From the NCBI RefSeq assembly GCF_021556435.1, contig NZ_JAKGCU010000020.1:31176-95175 (forward strand): a DNA stretch of 64,000 bases. The letters run 5' to 3'. The notes under the pieces are model-generated. The model saw only the letters and a list, made by a program, of their open reading frames with translations, ran no database searches and was not told the origin of the DNA. The translations under genes were made by a program, and so were the position numbers. The stretch is from Gordonia tangerina. Lineage in GTDB: Bacteria > Actinomycetota > Actinomycetes > Mycobacteriales > Mycobacteriaceae. Below, in pieces: positions 8,441-17,388 of the stretch; position 1 is the first letter of the stretch; every line of letters starts with the position of its first letter.

Positions 8441-9923
8441 CCCCGGCGCCATCGTCGTCGACCGCCACGACCAGTGGCATCGTCTGTCCCCCTGGATGAT
8501 GGCGGTCCGCCCCGTAGAGCAACTGCCGCAGCTGATCCCGGTGGCACTGGCGATCGTCTTCGCCGGCCGCAACGCGCCTTTGCTCATGCTGGCGCTCGGC
8601 GTCGTCGCCGTGGTGGTGGTCGCCCTGGTCCCGTGGCTGACGACCCGCTATCAGGTGACCGACGAACACGTGCGGGTGCGCAGCGGGTGGCTGACCAAGA
8701 AGGTGGCCACCGCCCGCCGGGACCGCGTGCGCAGCGTGGACCTCACCGCATCGCTCCCGCTGCGCATCCTCGGCCTGCAGAAGGTCCGGATCGGTACCGG
8801 CGGTGACAAGCAGTCGTCGGTGGTGGAACTCAACGCGATCGGTGCACCCGAAGCCCACGGATTGCACGAATCCCTGATGGCGACCGCGGCGCGCGACAGC
8901 GCCCAGACCGCTACACCCTCCGATCGCGTGTCGGCTCCCCAGCAGCTCTCACGCTTTCGGCTGTCCTGGCTGCGCTATGCACCGTTCTCGATGGCAGGGC
9001 TCGCCGCGGCCGCCGCCGTCGGTGGGCTCGCCGCGCAGATCGCCGGTGAGGCCGGCCTCTATGAACGTGGGGCCGACATCGCCGAGAGCACCGCCGACCG
9101 GCTCCGCGCGATTCCGGTACCGCTGCTCGTCACGACGGCAGTCGTGGCCGTGCTCGTCGTTGGTGCGGTGCTGTCGGTCGCGGGCTACGTACTCGGGTAC
9201 TGGAACTTCGATCTGAGCCGCAACGGCGACGACGCGACGTTGCGGATTCGGCGCGGACTCCTGACGACCAACGCGACCAGCCTCGATGAGGAACGGATTC
9301 GCGGCGTCCACCTTCACGAACCGATCTTGATGCGGCCGCTGCATGGAGCACGTCTGCATGCCATCGCCACCGGATCGTCCAAGAGCCCACTGTTGCTGCC
9401 ACCCGCACCGGCCGACGAAGCGATCCGTGTCGGCCGGCTGGTGACCCACGACGGCGACGAACTCACGGTGCCGCTGATCCGACACGGTTCCGGGGCCCGG
9501 TCGCGACGCCTCACCCGCGGCTTTCTCGGCGGCGCTCTGATCGCCGTCCTGGTGATCGTCGCCGTCGCGGGCCCGCTGACCTGGCCGTGGCTGGCCGTCG
9601 CCATCGCCGCTGCGATCGGCGGCAGCGGCCTCGGCGTGGTGCGCTACCGCAATCTCGGATACCGGATCACTGATCGGTCGGTGGTCGTCGCCCCACCGCG
9701 GGTCGCGCGTCATCGCTACGCCGTGGCCCGCGACGGTGTCGTCGGCTGGGCCTCGCGCGAATCGTTGTTCCAGCGTCGCCGCGGCGTCGAGACGCTGGTG
9801 CTGGCGACCGCCGCCGGCACCGAGGCCTACGCGATGGTCGACCTCGCACCAGAGTCGTCCGCACACGTCATCGACACCGTCTCCCCCGACCTCGTCGCGC
9901 CCTTCCTCAGTCAGACCCGTTGA
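8427..9923 (+). CDS. Membrane protein with repeated bPH2 domains, YdbT-like
   Basis: A 498-residue protein with three bPH2 units, each preceded by hydrophobic segments: YQVTDEHVRVRSGWLTKKVA near residue 75, LRIRRGLLTTNATSLDEERI near 272, and YRITDRSVVVAPPRVARHRY near 412. Membrane segments lie near residues 25-70, 185-255 and 360-400. It overlaps the preceding short PH-domain gene, so the two products probably form a complex. GAGTGGG-rich degenerate 21-base repeats follow the stop codon. Confidence 0.85.
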   Translation: MTRPDPGAIVVDRHDQWHRLSPWMMAVRPVEQLPQLIPVALAIVFAGRNAPLLMLALGVVAVVVVALVPWLTTRYQVTDEHVRVRSGWLTKKVATARRDRVRSVDLTASLPLRILGLQKVRIGTGGDKQSSVVELNAIGAPEAHGLHESLMATAARDSAQTATPSDRVSAPQQLSRFRLSWLRYAPFSMAGLAAAAAVGGLAAQIAGEAGLYERGADIAESTADRLRAIPVPLLVTTAVVAVLVVGAVLSVAGYVLGYWNFDLSRNGDDATLRIRRGLLTTNATSLDEERIRGVHLHEPILMRPLHGARLHAIATGSSKSPLLLPPAPADEAIRVGRLVTHDGDELTVPLIRHGSGARSRRLTRGFLGGALIAVLVIVAVAGPLTWPWLAVAIAAAIGGSGLGVVRYRNLGYRITDRSVVVAPPRVARHRYAVARDGVVGWASRESLFQRRRGVETLVLATAAGTEAYAMVDLAPESSAHVIDTVSPDLVAPFLSQTR

Positions 9924-10084
9924 CTGGGCGCCGTTTCCCGTCGAGTGGGCACCGTTTACCGTCGAGTGGCTCCCGATGGCCTCGTCCACACGGCACCACG
10001 TGCCCACTGAGACACTTGACCAACTTTTTGAGACTGTTTCGCCAACTCGTCCCACGGTCGCTCTAAGAGTGGTAGAAATCACAT

Positions 10085-10100
10085 CAGTCAGTACTGACTG
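10085..10100. promoter_or_regulatory. 16-bp perfect palindrome upstream of FAD oxidoreductase
   Basis: CAGTCAGTACTGACTG is perfectly self-complementary and lies 21 bases before ATG 10122. Such sites are typical TetR-family operators, and a TetR gene follows the oxidoreductase (11975). I infer that this regulator binds here. Confidence 0.65.
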
Positions 10101-10121
10101 GTTTGTCGAGGGACGGGGACC

Positions 10122-11933
10122 ATGGACATCGACCGAAACGACATCAATCGACGTTCCGCACTCAAGGGTGCGGCTGCCGCAGCGGTGCTGGCCGGCACCG
10201 CGGTCGCCTTACCAAATGTGGCGGTGCCGTCGGCCCGAGCGGTCCCGCGCGTCGGCCAGAGCAAGGGCCGCGAGGTGGCCATCTTCGGCGGCGGGATGTC
10301 AGGGCTGGCGGCCGCGCACGAACTGATCGAGCGCGGATTCCGGGTGACCGTGTACGAGCCCGCCTTCCTCGGCGGCAAGGCGCGTAGCCACGATGTGCCG
10401 AACACCGCACGCGGCGGTCGTCACCATCTGCCGGGAGAACACGGCTTCCGCTTCTATCCAGGCTGCTACCAACATGTTCCGGACACGATGGAGCGCATTC
10501 CGCTCGCCGGTGGCGGCGACGTCAAGCACCGTCACCTGGTCAACGTCGAAGCCGCGGTCGTCGCATTCGACGACGCGGGGTACGCGCCGGTGTCGGCCCC
10601 CGCCTCGATCATGGGTTTCGTTGACCATGCCGCCGACATCGTCAACCTCGAGAACCTGCGCAACGCACTGACCACCGGTCTGAAGTTCGTGGTGGACATC
10701 CCGCCGCATGAGCTGGCCTACTTCGTGGCTCTCGAGCTCGTCATCGCTACCAGTTGCGAGGAACGACGCCTGGGCCAGTGGGAGAAGCAATCTTGGCTGC
10801 AGTTCGTCAAAGCAGACGGCAAGTCGCCCGCCTACCGCGCCTACCTGGCGGGCGCACTCACACGTGCCCTGGTCGCGGCGAAGTCACACACCGCGTCTGC
10901 TCGCACGATCGGCCAGATCGGCCTGGCGCTGGCCACCTCCGCCACCGGGCTGGTCGGGCAGTACGACGCGGAGCTGGTCAACGGTGGCGTCGACCGGATC
11001 CTCAACGGGCCGACCAATCACACCTGGATCGATCCGTGGGTCGCCTATCTCCGGTCGCGTGGGGTGCGCTTCGCCATGCGGACCGGCGTCAGCCGATTCC
11101 AGGTGGCGGGCAAACGCATCACCGGTGCCACCATGAGCGACGGCAGCACCGTGACCGCCGATTGGTTCGTCGCGGCGATGCCCATCGACCGACTCAAGCC
11201 GTTGCTCACCCCCGACCTCGTGGGTGCCGATCCAACACTGGCCGGAATCCATCGCCTACAAGACGATTGGATGGTCGGCATCCAGTACTTCCTGTCCCGC
11301 GAATCCGAGGTGCCGCCGAGTCACATCGCATCACTCGGAACCCCATGGGCGCTGACGGGACTGTTCCAGGCGAAGCCGTGGAATGTCGACTTCGCCAAGA
11401 CCTACGGGGACGGCACGGTGCGCGACTGCCTGTCCATCGACATCTCCGAATGGGAGAAGCCCGGAATCCTCTACGGCAAGACCGCGAAACAGTGCACCCG
11501 CAAGGAGATCGCGCGCGAGGTGTGGGCGCAGATGAGCCGGGCGATGAACGCCGGCGGAAAGCCGATCCTGCGCGATGAGGAACTGGTCAGCTGGTCGCTG
11601 GACCCGGGTATCACCTGGTCCCCGACCATCCAGAACGCCACCCCGCTGATGGTCAACACCGCCGGCTCCTACGCGGATCGTCCCACCGCGCACACCCGGC
11701 TGCCGAACTTCTTCATCGCCGGCGACCACGTCCGGACCAACATCGATCTGGCGACGATGGAGGGAGCCAACGAATCCGGTCGACGAGCCACCAACGCGAT
11801 CCTCGCGGCAGCCGACAGTCCCGCACGGCCCGCGCCGGTCTTCCCGTTGTGGGAGTTGCCGATGCTCGATCCGTTCAAGGACGAAGACCGCAAGCGTTAT
11901 CGCGCGGGTCAACCGCATGTCCTCGACGTCTGA
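10122..11933 (+). CDS. Tat-exported FAD-dependent amine-oxidase/desaturase-like oxidoreductase
   Basis: A 603-residue protein. The N-terminus has a twin-arginine signal, NRRSALKG, followed by the hydrophobic run AAAAAVLAGTAVALP and a likely cleavage after ARA (about residue 40). A dinucleotide-binding fold follows: EVAIFGGGMSGLAAAHELIE, then VYEPAFLGGKARS. The C-terminal FAD motif is FFIAGDHVRTNIDLATMEGA. It resembles phytoene desaturase/hydroxysqualene dehydroxylase-type flavoproteins, but export through Tat is unusual for those. The substrate is unknown. A 16-bp palindrome lies 21 bases upstream and a TetR gene 41 bases downstream. Confidence 0.85.
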   Translation: MDIDRNDINRRSALKGAAAAAVLAGTAVALPNVAVPSARAVPRVGQSKGREVAIFGGGMSGLAAAHELIERGFRVTVYEPAFLGGKARSHDVPNTARGGRHHLPGEHGFRFYPGCYQHVPDTMERIPLAGGGDVKHRHLVNVEAAVVAFDDAGYAPVSAPASIMGFVDHAADIVNLENLRNALTTGLKFVVDIPPHELAYFVALELVIATSCEERRLGQWEKQSWLQFVKADGKSPAYRAYLAGALTRALVAAKSHTASARTIGQIGLALATSATGLVGQYDAELVNGGVDRILNGPTNHTWIDPWVAYLRSRGVRFAMRTGVSRFQVAGKRITGATMSDGSTVTADWFVAAMPIDRLKPLLTPDLVGADPTLAGIHRLQDDWMVGIQYFLSRESEVPPSHIASLGTPWALTGLFQAKPWNVDFAKTYGDGTVRDCLSIDISEWEKPGILYGKTAKQCTRKEIAREVWAQMSRAMNAGGKPILRDEELVSWSLDPGITWSPTIQNATPLMVNTAGSYADRPTAHTRLPNFFIAGDHVRTNIDLATMEGANESGRRATNAILAAADSPARPAPVFPLWELPMLDPFKDEDRKRYRAGQPHVLDV

Positions 11934-11974
11934 CGCCGCAGCACAGCGCGCCGCGTCGACACTAGACTCGCGGC

Positions 11975-12589
11975 ATGGATCCCTCGCCGCGCGCAACCGA
12001 CCACCCGGCCACCCGGCCACGCGGTGAGCGCACCCGGTCCCAGATCCTCGATGCCGCGCTCCGCATACTGGTCGAACGCGGCTACGCCAAGACCAGCACA
12101 CTGGCGATTCAGGCCGAAGCAGGTGTGACGCGGGGCCGGCTACTGCATCATTACCCCTCCCGAGACAGCCTTCTGATGGCCGCCGTCGATCATCTCGCAC
12201 GCACCCGCATCGCGGAAATGCCCGAACAGGTGGACTGGCCCAGTGATCCCGCCGAACGGATCGGGCCCGCGATCGAACTGGGCTGGACCACGTTTCACCA
12301 ACCGTATTTCGTCGCATCGATGGAACTGTGGATCGCCGCACGGACCAACGAGCAGCTCCGCAACGCACTGGTGCCGACGGAACGGCGCCTGGGACCGACG
12401 GTGCGTAGCGCCGTCGCCAGTTTCCTCGGCGACGAACTGACCTCCCGACCGCGGTACCCCGAGCTGTACCCGCTGCTGTTGTCGAGCATGCGTGGGGTGG
12501 CCACCACCTATCTCATCGACCGCCGCGATCCGACCACCGACCCACACCTCGAGTTGTGGAAGTCGATGACAAGGACGTATCTCCTGTGA
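11975..12589 (+). CDS. TetR-family transcriptional regulator
   Basis: A 204-residue TetR protein. The N-terminal domain is RSQILDAALRILVERGYAKT, then STLAIQAEAGVTRGRLLHHY and PSRDSLLMAAVDHLA. It follows the Tat-exported FAD oxidoreductase on the same strand and probably autoregulates that unit through the palindrome at 10085-10100. A TAGACT element 6 bases before the ATG suggests a local, perhaps leaderless, promoter. It converges with the L,D-transpeptidase gene, leaving 25 bases between stops. Confidence 0.87.
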   Translation: MDPSPRATDHPATRPRGERTRSQILDAALRILVERGYAKTSTLAIQAEAGVTRGRLLHHYPSRDSLLMAAVDHLARTRIAEMPEQVDWPSDPAERIGPAIELGWTTFHQPYFVASMELWIAARTNEQLRNALVPTERRLGPTVRSAVASFLGDELTSRPRYPELYPLLLSSMRGVATTYLIDRRDPTTDPHLELWKSMTRTYLL

Positions 12590-12614
12590 CTCCCGAACGG
12601 CGAGATGCCATCGA

Positions 12615-13289
12615 TCAGGGGACGATGGTCACCGTCGTCCCGATGCGAACCCATTGGTACAGCTTGTCCATCTCCGGTCGCGGTACATGTATGCAGCCGC
12701 GCGATACGCGCGATTTGTATGCGGTTGTATCGCCGTAAGCGAAGTCCTGCCACGACGAGTCGTGGAATCCGTAGTCACCGACGAACGGCAGCCAATAGTT
12801 GACGAAGACCCGATAGTCCGGACCGGTCAGGAACCGATCTGTCTCGCGGCTGTTGATGTGCCAGGTGCCCAGCGGCGTTCCGTCACCGAGCGCCACCCGG
12901 CCCGTGGTGACCGGTGAGTATCCGACGGGATTGTCGTGTTCACACAGCGCAAGACTCTGCTCGCTCAGACTCACTGTGATCAATCGGGCATCAGTGTTGC
13001 CCTCACAGTTCAGAACCTGCGCCATCGGCGACACCTGACCGGTCGCAGCATCGTCGCTACTCTGCGCGGAACGTTCGTCCACGCTCGGCTGAGCGGGCGA
13101 AGCGCTGAGGTGAACCACCACGAGCGCGGTGACTGCCAGAGCAGCGACAACCAGCAGCAGCGACCAGGCAGCGTCCCTGGCGTCGGCAGAGTCTTTCGAG
13201 CGAATTGTATTGACCCAGTTCACAGTTCGATATCTCGCAGGTACGTATAGCAGTTGCGGCGCCGGCAGGTTGAGCGCCACGGCAATCAC
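12615..13289 (-). CDS. L,D-transpeptidase (YkuD domain)
   Basis: A protein of up to 224 residues with one N-terminal membrane anchor (SLLLVVAALAVTALVVVHLS, about residues 43-62) and an extracytoplasmic YkuD catalytic domain. The active-site region is SRVSRGCIHVP with Cys199 as nucleophile and His201; YGFHDSSW supplies the upstream His. Such enzymes form 3-3 crosslinks in actinobacterial peptidoglycan. This one is short and lacks the Ig-like domains of mycobacterial LdtA-type enzymes, so it may be a minimal or specialised version. The start is uncertain: 13289 is the longest possibility and gives 42 residues before the anchor. Confidence 0.85.
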   Translation of the reverse strand: MIAVALNLPAPQLLYVPARYRTVNWVNTIRSKDSADARDAAWSLLLVVAALAVTALVVVHLSASPAQPSVDERSAQSSDDAATGQVSPMAQVLNCEGNTDARLITVSLSEQSLALCEHDNPVGYSPVTTGRVALGDGTPLGTWHINSRETDRFLTGPDYRVFVNYWLPFVGDYGFHDSSWQDFAYGDTTAYKSRVSRGCIHVPRPEMDKLYQWVRIGTTVTIVP

Positions 13290-13429
13290 GCGACGTCGAG
13301 ACCAACGCTACCCCTTATCGACAACGATTTCCGAATTGCCGGACGCTCATGCTGTAATGGAAACGATTCCGACAAGAATGACGTCGTATGGAAGTCTGTT
13401 TGCCGACGAATACTGCAGGAAGAACTTCA

Positions 13430-13711
13430 GTGTCGATCCACGGACTACTCGCGAAAGCGGGCGCCACCGTCGCCACCGGCTTGGTCGGCGCCGCCGCCTA
13501 CGATGCTGCACGCGCCGTCGTCCGTCGGGCGCCGCTGCGCGAGGGCGCTGTCATCGCCACCACCTGGGGCATTCGCGGCACCCGCAAGGCCGAAGAGGTT
13601 GCCGAATCGGTCCGGCTGAACACCTCGGACATCGTGGCAGAGGCGAAAGGTCGCCTAGGCGAGGAGTCGACACCGCCCGGTACTGCAGTCACGCACGACC
13701 ACGACCACTGA
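13430..13711 (+). CDS. PacL-like DUF1490 metal-binding protein
   Basis: A 93-residue protein if started at GTG 13430, which has AGGAAG 7 bases upstream; the longer frame from 13388 is less likely. It has an N-terminal hydrophobic helix (GATVATGLVGAAAYDAARAV), a charged helical middle and the C-terminal His/Asp motif THDHDH. Mycobacterial DUF1490 proteins encoded beside P-type ATPases (PacL1, Rv3269, also 93 residues) are known to scaffold their pump and bind Zn through a C-terminal DLHDHDH. The same gene order and motif here support the same role with the CtpC-like ATPase that starts 4 bases later. Confidence 0.85.
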   Translation: MSIHGLLAKAGATVATGLVGAAAYDAARAVVRRAPLREGAVIATTWGIRGTRKAEEVAESVRLNTSDIVAEAKGRLGEESTPPGTAVTHDHDH

Positions 13712-13715
13712 CCGG

Positions 13716-15911
13716 GTGAGCACGACGACCACCGCCACAGCGTTGGACAATCCGACGGGACACATCGCCACTCGCTCCGATGCCGCCGGCCGAGTCCGCA
13801 TGACCGTGCCGTGGCTGCGCTGCGCGGATCGCCACACCGGCGACCAGCGGGCGGTGGCGATCGAAGAGAGCGTCGCGCACGTACACGGTGTGCGCGCCGT
13901 TCACGCGTATCCGCGGACGGCGTCGGTCGTCGTCTGGCTACGGAACGGAACCGACCGTACCGCCGTCATGCACGCGATCGAAGCCGCTGCCCTCACCGAC
14001 CCCGAGCATGTCCCCCAGCGCCCGCCGCACTCGGCGGAGATCACCAACAGCGATCTCCTCCGCATGGGAATAGGCGCGGGCGCACTGGTACTGCTCGGCG
14101 TTCGTCGGTACGTCTTCCGCCATCCCCCGTTCCTCGGACCGACGACCCGTACCGCGGCGACCGCGATCACCATCTTCTCGGGATACCCGTTCCTCAAGGG
14201 CGCTCTGCGGTCGCTGCGGGGTGGCCGTGCCGGTACCGACGCGCTGGTATCCGCGGCGACGATCGCCAGTCTGCTGTTGCGGGAGAATGTCGTGGCGCTC
14301 ACGGTGCTGTGGCTGCTGAACATCGGCGAGTTCCTACAGGACCTCACGCTGCGGAGAACCCGGCGCGCGATATCCGATCTGTTGCGCGGCACCCAGGACG
14401 CCGCTTGGGTACGCCTCGACGACGGCACCGAGGTTCAGACACCGATCGACGCACTGCACGTTGGCGATCACGTCATCGTGCACGAACAGATCGCGGTGGC
14501 CGTCGACGGCGTCATCGTCGATGGCGAAGCCGTGGTCGATCAATCGGCGTTGACCGGCGAGAACCTGCCGGTCGCCAAACACACCGGCGACCGGATACAG
14601 GCCGGATCGGTCGTCATGACGGGCCGCATCGTCGTGGAGGCAGACGCCGTCGGCCCCGACACGGCCATCGGCCGCATCATCACCCGCGTCGAGGAGGCGC
14701 AACGAGACCGCGCTCCGATCCAGACGGTCGGCGAGAACTTCTCCCGCCGATTCGTACCCGCGTCGTTCGCGCTGTCAGCGCTGACCCTGCTGGCCACTCG
14801 CGATCTACGCCGGACGATGACCATGCTGCTGATTGCCTGCCCGTGCGCGGTTGGCCTGTCCACGCCGACCGCGATCAGTGGTGCCATCGGCAACGGCGCC
14901 CGCCGCGGCATCCTGATCAAGGGCGGCTCGCACCTCGAAGAGTCCAGCCGCATCTCCGCGGTCGTGTTCGACAAGACCGGGACGCTCACCGTGGGACGAC
15001 CGATCGTCACCAATGTGGTGGCATTCTCCGACGACTGGCAACCCGAACAGATCCTCGCCTATGCCGCGAGTTCGGAGATCCATTCACGCCACCCACTGGC
15101 CGAGGCGGTCATCCGATCGACCGAAGAGCGCCGCATCGAGATTCCCACCCACGCAGAGTGCGAGGTGATCGTCGGACTCGGCATGCGCACCCGAGCCGAC
15201 GATGGGCGCGAACTGCTCCTGGGGAGCCCGTCTCTGCTGGAGAATCACGGCGTCGCCATCGGCGAGGATGCCCTCGACTGGGTCGACAAGCTGCGGCACG
15301 CCAGCGAGACCCCTCTCCTCCTTGCCGTCGACGGACAACTCGTCGGCCTCGTCAGTCTGTCCGACGAGTTGCGGCCGGAGGCGCGGGCCGTCCTCGACGC
15401 CCTGCGCGCCGACGGTGTCACGGAGATCGCCATGCTCACCGGCGACCATCCGGTCACTGCCGCGACCATCGCCGGCCAACTCGGCGTCGACCAGTGGGCG
15501 GCCGAGGTCACTCCGGACGACAAGCTTGCGCTGGTCCACGAACTCCAGGCCCGCGGACACGTGGTGGCCATGGTCGGTGACGGTGTCAACGACGCACCGG
15601 CCCTCGCTGCCGCCGACGTCGATATCGCGATGGGTCTCGCCGGCACCGATGTCGCGGTGGAGACGGCCGACATCGCCCTTGCCGGTGACGATCTCCGCAA
15701 ACTTCTCGACATCCGCGATCTCGGCGGCCACACGGTGGACGTGATTCGGCAAAACTATGGGATGTCGATCGCGGTCAATGCGGTCGGGCTCATCGTGGGC
15801 GCGGGCGGCGCGCTCTCTCCTGTCATCGCGGCGATCCTGCACAACGCCTCGTCGGTTGCGGTGGTGCTCAATAGCTCTCGGTTGATCCGCTATCGAGTCG
15901 TCAGTGACTGA
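13716..15911 (+). CDS. ctpC: P1B-type metal-exporting ATPase, CtpC-like
   Basis: A 731-residue heavy-metal P-type ATPase. TGENLPV is the actuator loop, ACPCAVGLSTPTA the membrane CPC motif (Cys375, Cys377), DKTGTLT carries the phosphorylated Asp419, SEIHSRHPLAEAV is the HP motif of the nucleotide domain, and GDGVNDAPAL (Asp622) is the hinge. The N-terminal ~90 residues resemble an HMA fold, but I see no CxxC metal site. It sits directly after a DUF1490/PacL gene, as ctpC does in mycobacteria, where it exports Zn (and has been linked to Mn). The start is GTG. Metal specificity is inferred from context. Confidence 0.9.
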   Translation: MSTTTTATALDNPTGHIATRSDAAGRVRMTVPWLRCADRHTGDQRAVAIEESVAHVHGVRAVHAYPRTASVVVWLRNGTDRTAVMHAIEAAALTDPEHVPQRPPHSAEITNSDLLRMGIGAGALVLLGVRRYVFRHPPFLGPTTRTAATAITIFSGYPFLKGALRSLRGGRAGTDALVSAATIASLLLRENVVALTVLWLLNIGEFLQDLTLRRTRRAISDLLRGTQDAAWVRLDDGTEVQTPIDALHVGDHVIVHEQIAVAVDGVIVDGEAVVDQSALTGENLPVAKHTGDRIQAGSVVMTGRIVVEADAVGPDTAIGRIITRVEEAQRDRAPIQTVGENFSRRFVPASFALSALTLLATRDLRRTMTMLLIACPCAVGLSTPTAISGAIGNGARRGILIKGGSHLEESSRISAVVFDKTGTLTVGRPIVTNVVAFSDDWQPEQILAYAASSEIHSRHPLAEAVIRSTEERRIEIPTHAECEVIVGLGMRTRADDGRELLLGSPSLLENHGVAIGEDALDWVDKLRHASETPLLLAVDGQLVGLVSLSDELRPEARAVLDALRADGVTEIAMLTGDHPVTAATIAGQLGVDQWAAEVTPDDKLALVHELQARGHVVAMVGDGVNDAPALAAADVDIAMGLAGTDVAVETADIALAGDDLRKLLDIRDLGGHTVDVIRQNYGMSIAVNAVGLIVGAGGALSPVIAAILHNASSVAVVLNSSRLIRYRVVSD

Positions 15912-16065
15912 GAAGCCACGCTGTCGGGATAACTCGCACATCGGCCAAATGGATCGAGACTCCGCCTCAACGGCGGTCTGCAACAGTCCTCCATTGAGGG
16001 CGCCGGACCCAAGGACGGCGGTGAACGGGTAGACGGGTGCAGTCATCGACGGCCGTGCGGCCTGA

Positions 16066-16239
16066 TCACAACGGAGCGGAGCGTCCGCGGAACCTCTCGA
16101 CACTCGGCGGGGTGTCCCTGATGGCGTGTTTGAGCTGATCCGAGGTGCGTTGGGGCATGACATCGTCGGGATCTGACGACGATTCGTCGAGCAATTGCCA
16201 GAGCGCTCTGCATCGGTGACCGGCACACACGGTCACCAT
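16066..16239 (-). CDS. Small Cys-containing hypothetical protein
   Basis: A 57-residue protein starting MVTVCAGHRCRALWQLLD. The CAGHRC pair near the N-terminus could bind metal. ATG 16239 is chosen because GAGGCGG precedes it; a 73-residue form from 16287 is open but would begin inside a Fur-like palindrome. It lies in the 476-base gap between the ctpC-like gene and a LysR gene. The rest of the gap (15912-16065) shows no gene. I do not recognise a family with certainty. Position and the putative metal-regulated promoter suggest a role in metal homeostasis, but this is weak. Confidence 0.45.
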   Translation of the reverse strand: MVTVCAGHRCRALWQLLDESSSDPDDVMPQRTSDQLKHAIRDTPPSVERFRGRSAPL

Positions 16240-16268
16240 CGGACCGCCTCGTTCGTTATCGACCTTCA

Positions 16269-16288
16269 AATCATTAATGGTAATCATT
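16269..16288 (-). promoter_or_regulatory. Fur/Zur-like box
   Basis: AATCATTAATGGTAATCATT contains AATGGTAATCATT (16276-16288), which differs by one base from the AATGATAATCATT core of the classical Fur box, and also two direct AATCATT repeats. It lies 30 bases upstream of the small Cys-containing ORF and about 100 bases upstream of the LysR gene on the other strand. A Fur-family regulator sensing Zn, Fe or Mn is suggested. Confidence 0.5.
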
Positions 16289-16387
16289 CCCGTTTGTGAT
16301 GTGGAGCGGCATTCACCGACAACTCGCGGCAGATCATGCCGCGATCGATCGGCTCACCGCGGCGCGGCCTCAAATACCATGGGGTCC

Positions 16388-17356
16388 ATGACATCGGCCC
16401 AACTGCGCGCATTCGTCGCCATCGTGCGGACCGGGTCGGTCAAGCAAGCAGCAGCAGAACTCGGCCTCACCGAGCAGGCGGTGTCGATGCATGTCGCCCA
16501 ACTACGCAAGAGCCTGGGCGACCAGTTGTTCCGACGCACACATTCCGGACTGGCGTTCACCCCTGGGGGTTTGCGGCTCGCGGCGCGCGCAGTGGAGATC
16601 CTGGGCCTGCAAGACCAAACGGTCAGCGAAGTCGAAGCCGCTGCCGGTGGCCAGCGGACAATTCGCCTCGCCGCGTCGAGCCTGTTCGCCGAGCACGCCG
16701 CCGGCGGGTTGATCGATCTGTTCACGCGCCGCGCAAAGGACCTCGGGGTGGAACTCACCGTCCAGCCGCCAGATCAGTTCGCCACCCTGCTCGCCTCGCG
16801 TGCCGTCGACATCGCCATCGGACCGGCACCGCTGGAATCGGAGACGACGGCGGCCGTCCCGGCGCTGAGCAGCCGCGAGTTCCTGACCTATGACATCGAG
16901 GTGATGGCGGCCCCGAGCCATCGGTTCACCGAGCGGCGGGCGAGCCCGGAGGAACTGGCCTACGCCACCTGGAATCTCGGCCCATCGGCCACCGGAAAAC
17001 GCGGCGCCATTCCCGAGATGCTGGCCGATCTCGGCATCGCCGAGGAATCCCAGCGGATCTTCCAGAGCGACGCCGCCGCCTGGGAGGAAACCCAACGCGG
17101 CACCGGATTGACGCTGGCGCTGACCTTCGCGGTGCACTCCGATCTGGCCGCCGGGCGCCTCACCCGCGTCTCAGGTGCGGGTGTGCACCGGCGCGCCACC
17201 TGGAGCGCGACGACCCTCGCCCACGACGCCACCCGCACGGCCGGTGAACTCATGCGCTTCGTCACCACTCCGAGGGCGATCCAGGCCATGCTGCGCGGTT
17301 CGGGTGTACCGGTGAAGAACTTCCGGCCCGCGGTCTATGTCACCCTGTGGAATTGA
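16388..17356 (+). CDS. LysR-family transcriptional regulator
   Basis: A 322-residue protein. The HTH is QLRAFVAIVRTGSVKQAAAE, then LGLTEQAVSMHVAQLRKSLG and FRRTHSGLAFTPGG, followed by a LysR substrate-binding domain. ATG 16388 is preferred; ATG 16379 would add three residues. The gene is convergent with the CO dehydrogenase operon and ends 32 bases from coxE. LysR proteins regulate cox genes in other bacteria, so it may control this operon. No site was recognised to prove it. Confidence 0.85.
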   Translation: MTSAQLRAFVAIVRTGSVKQAAAELGLTEQAVSMHVAQLRKSLGDQLFRRTHSGLAFTPGGLRLAARAVEILGLQDQTVSEVEAAAGGQRTIRLAASSLFAEHAAGGLIDLFTRRAKDLGVELTVQPPDQFATLLASRAVDIAIGPAPLESETTAAVPALSSREFLTYDIEVMAAPSHRFTERRASPEELAYATWNLGPSATGKRGAIPEMLADLGIAEESQRIFQSDAAAWEETQRGTGLTLALTFAVHSDLAAGRLTRVSGAGVHRRATWSATTLAHDATRTAGELMRFVTTPRAIQAMLRGSGVPVKNFRPAVYVTLWN

Positions 17357-17388
17357 CGTCACCTGGTGGAATCGAGTCCGTGAACCAT

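Noticed and set aside
9922..9982. Degenerate 21-base repeat (TGGGCACCGTTTACCGTCGAG) after the YdbT-like gene.
   Set aside because: Only about two and a half imperfect units and no link to any gene or to the other repeat families; too weak for a feature.
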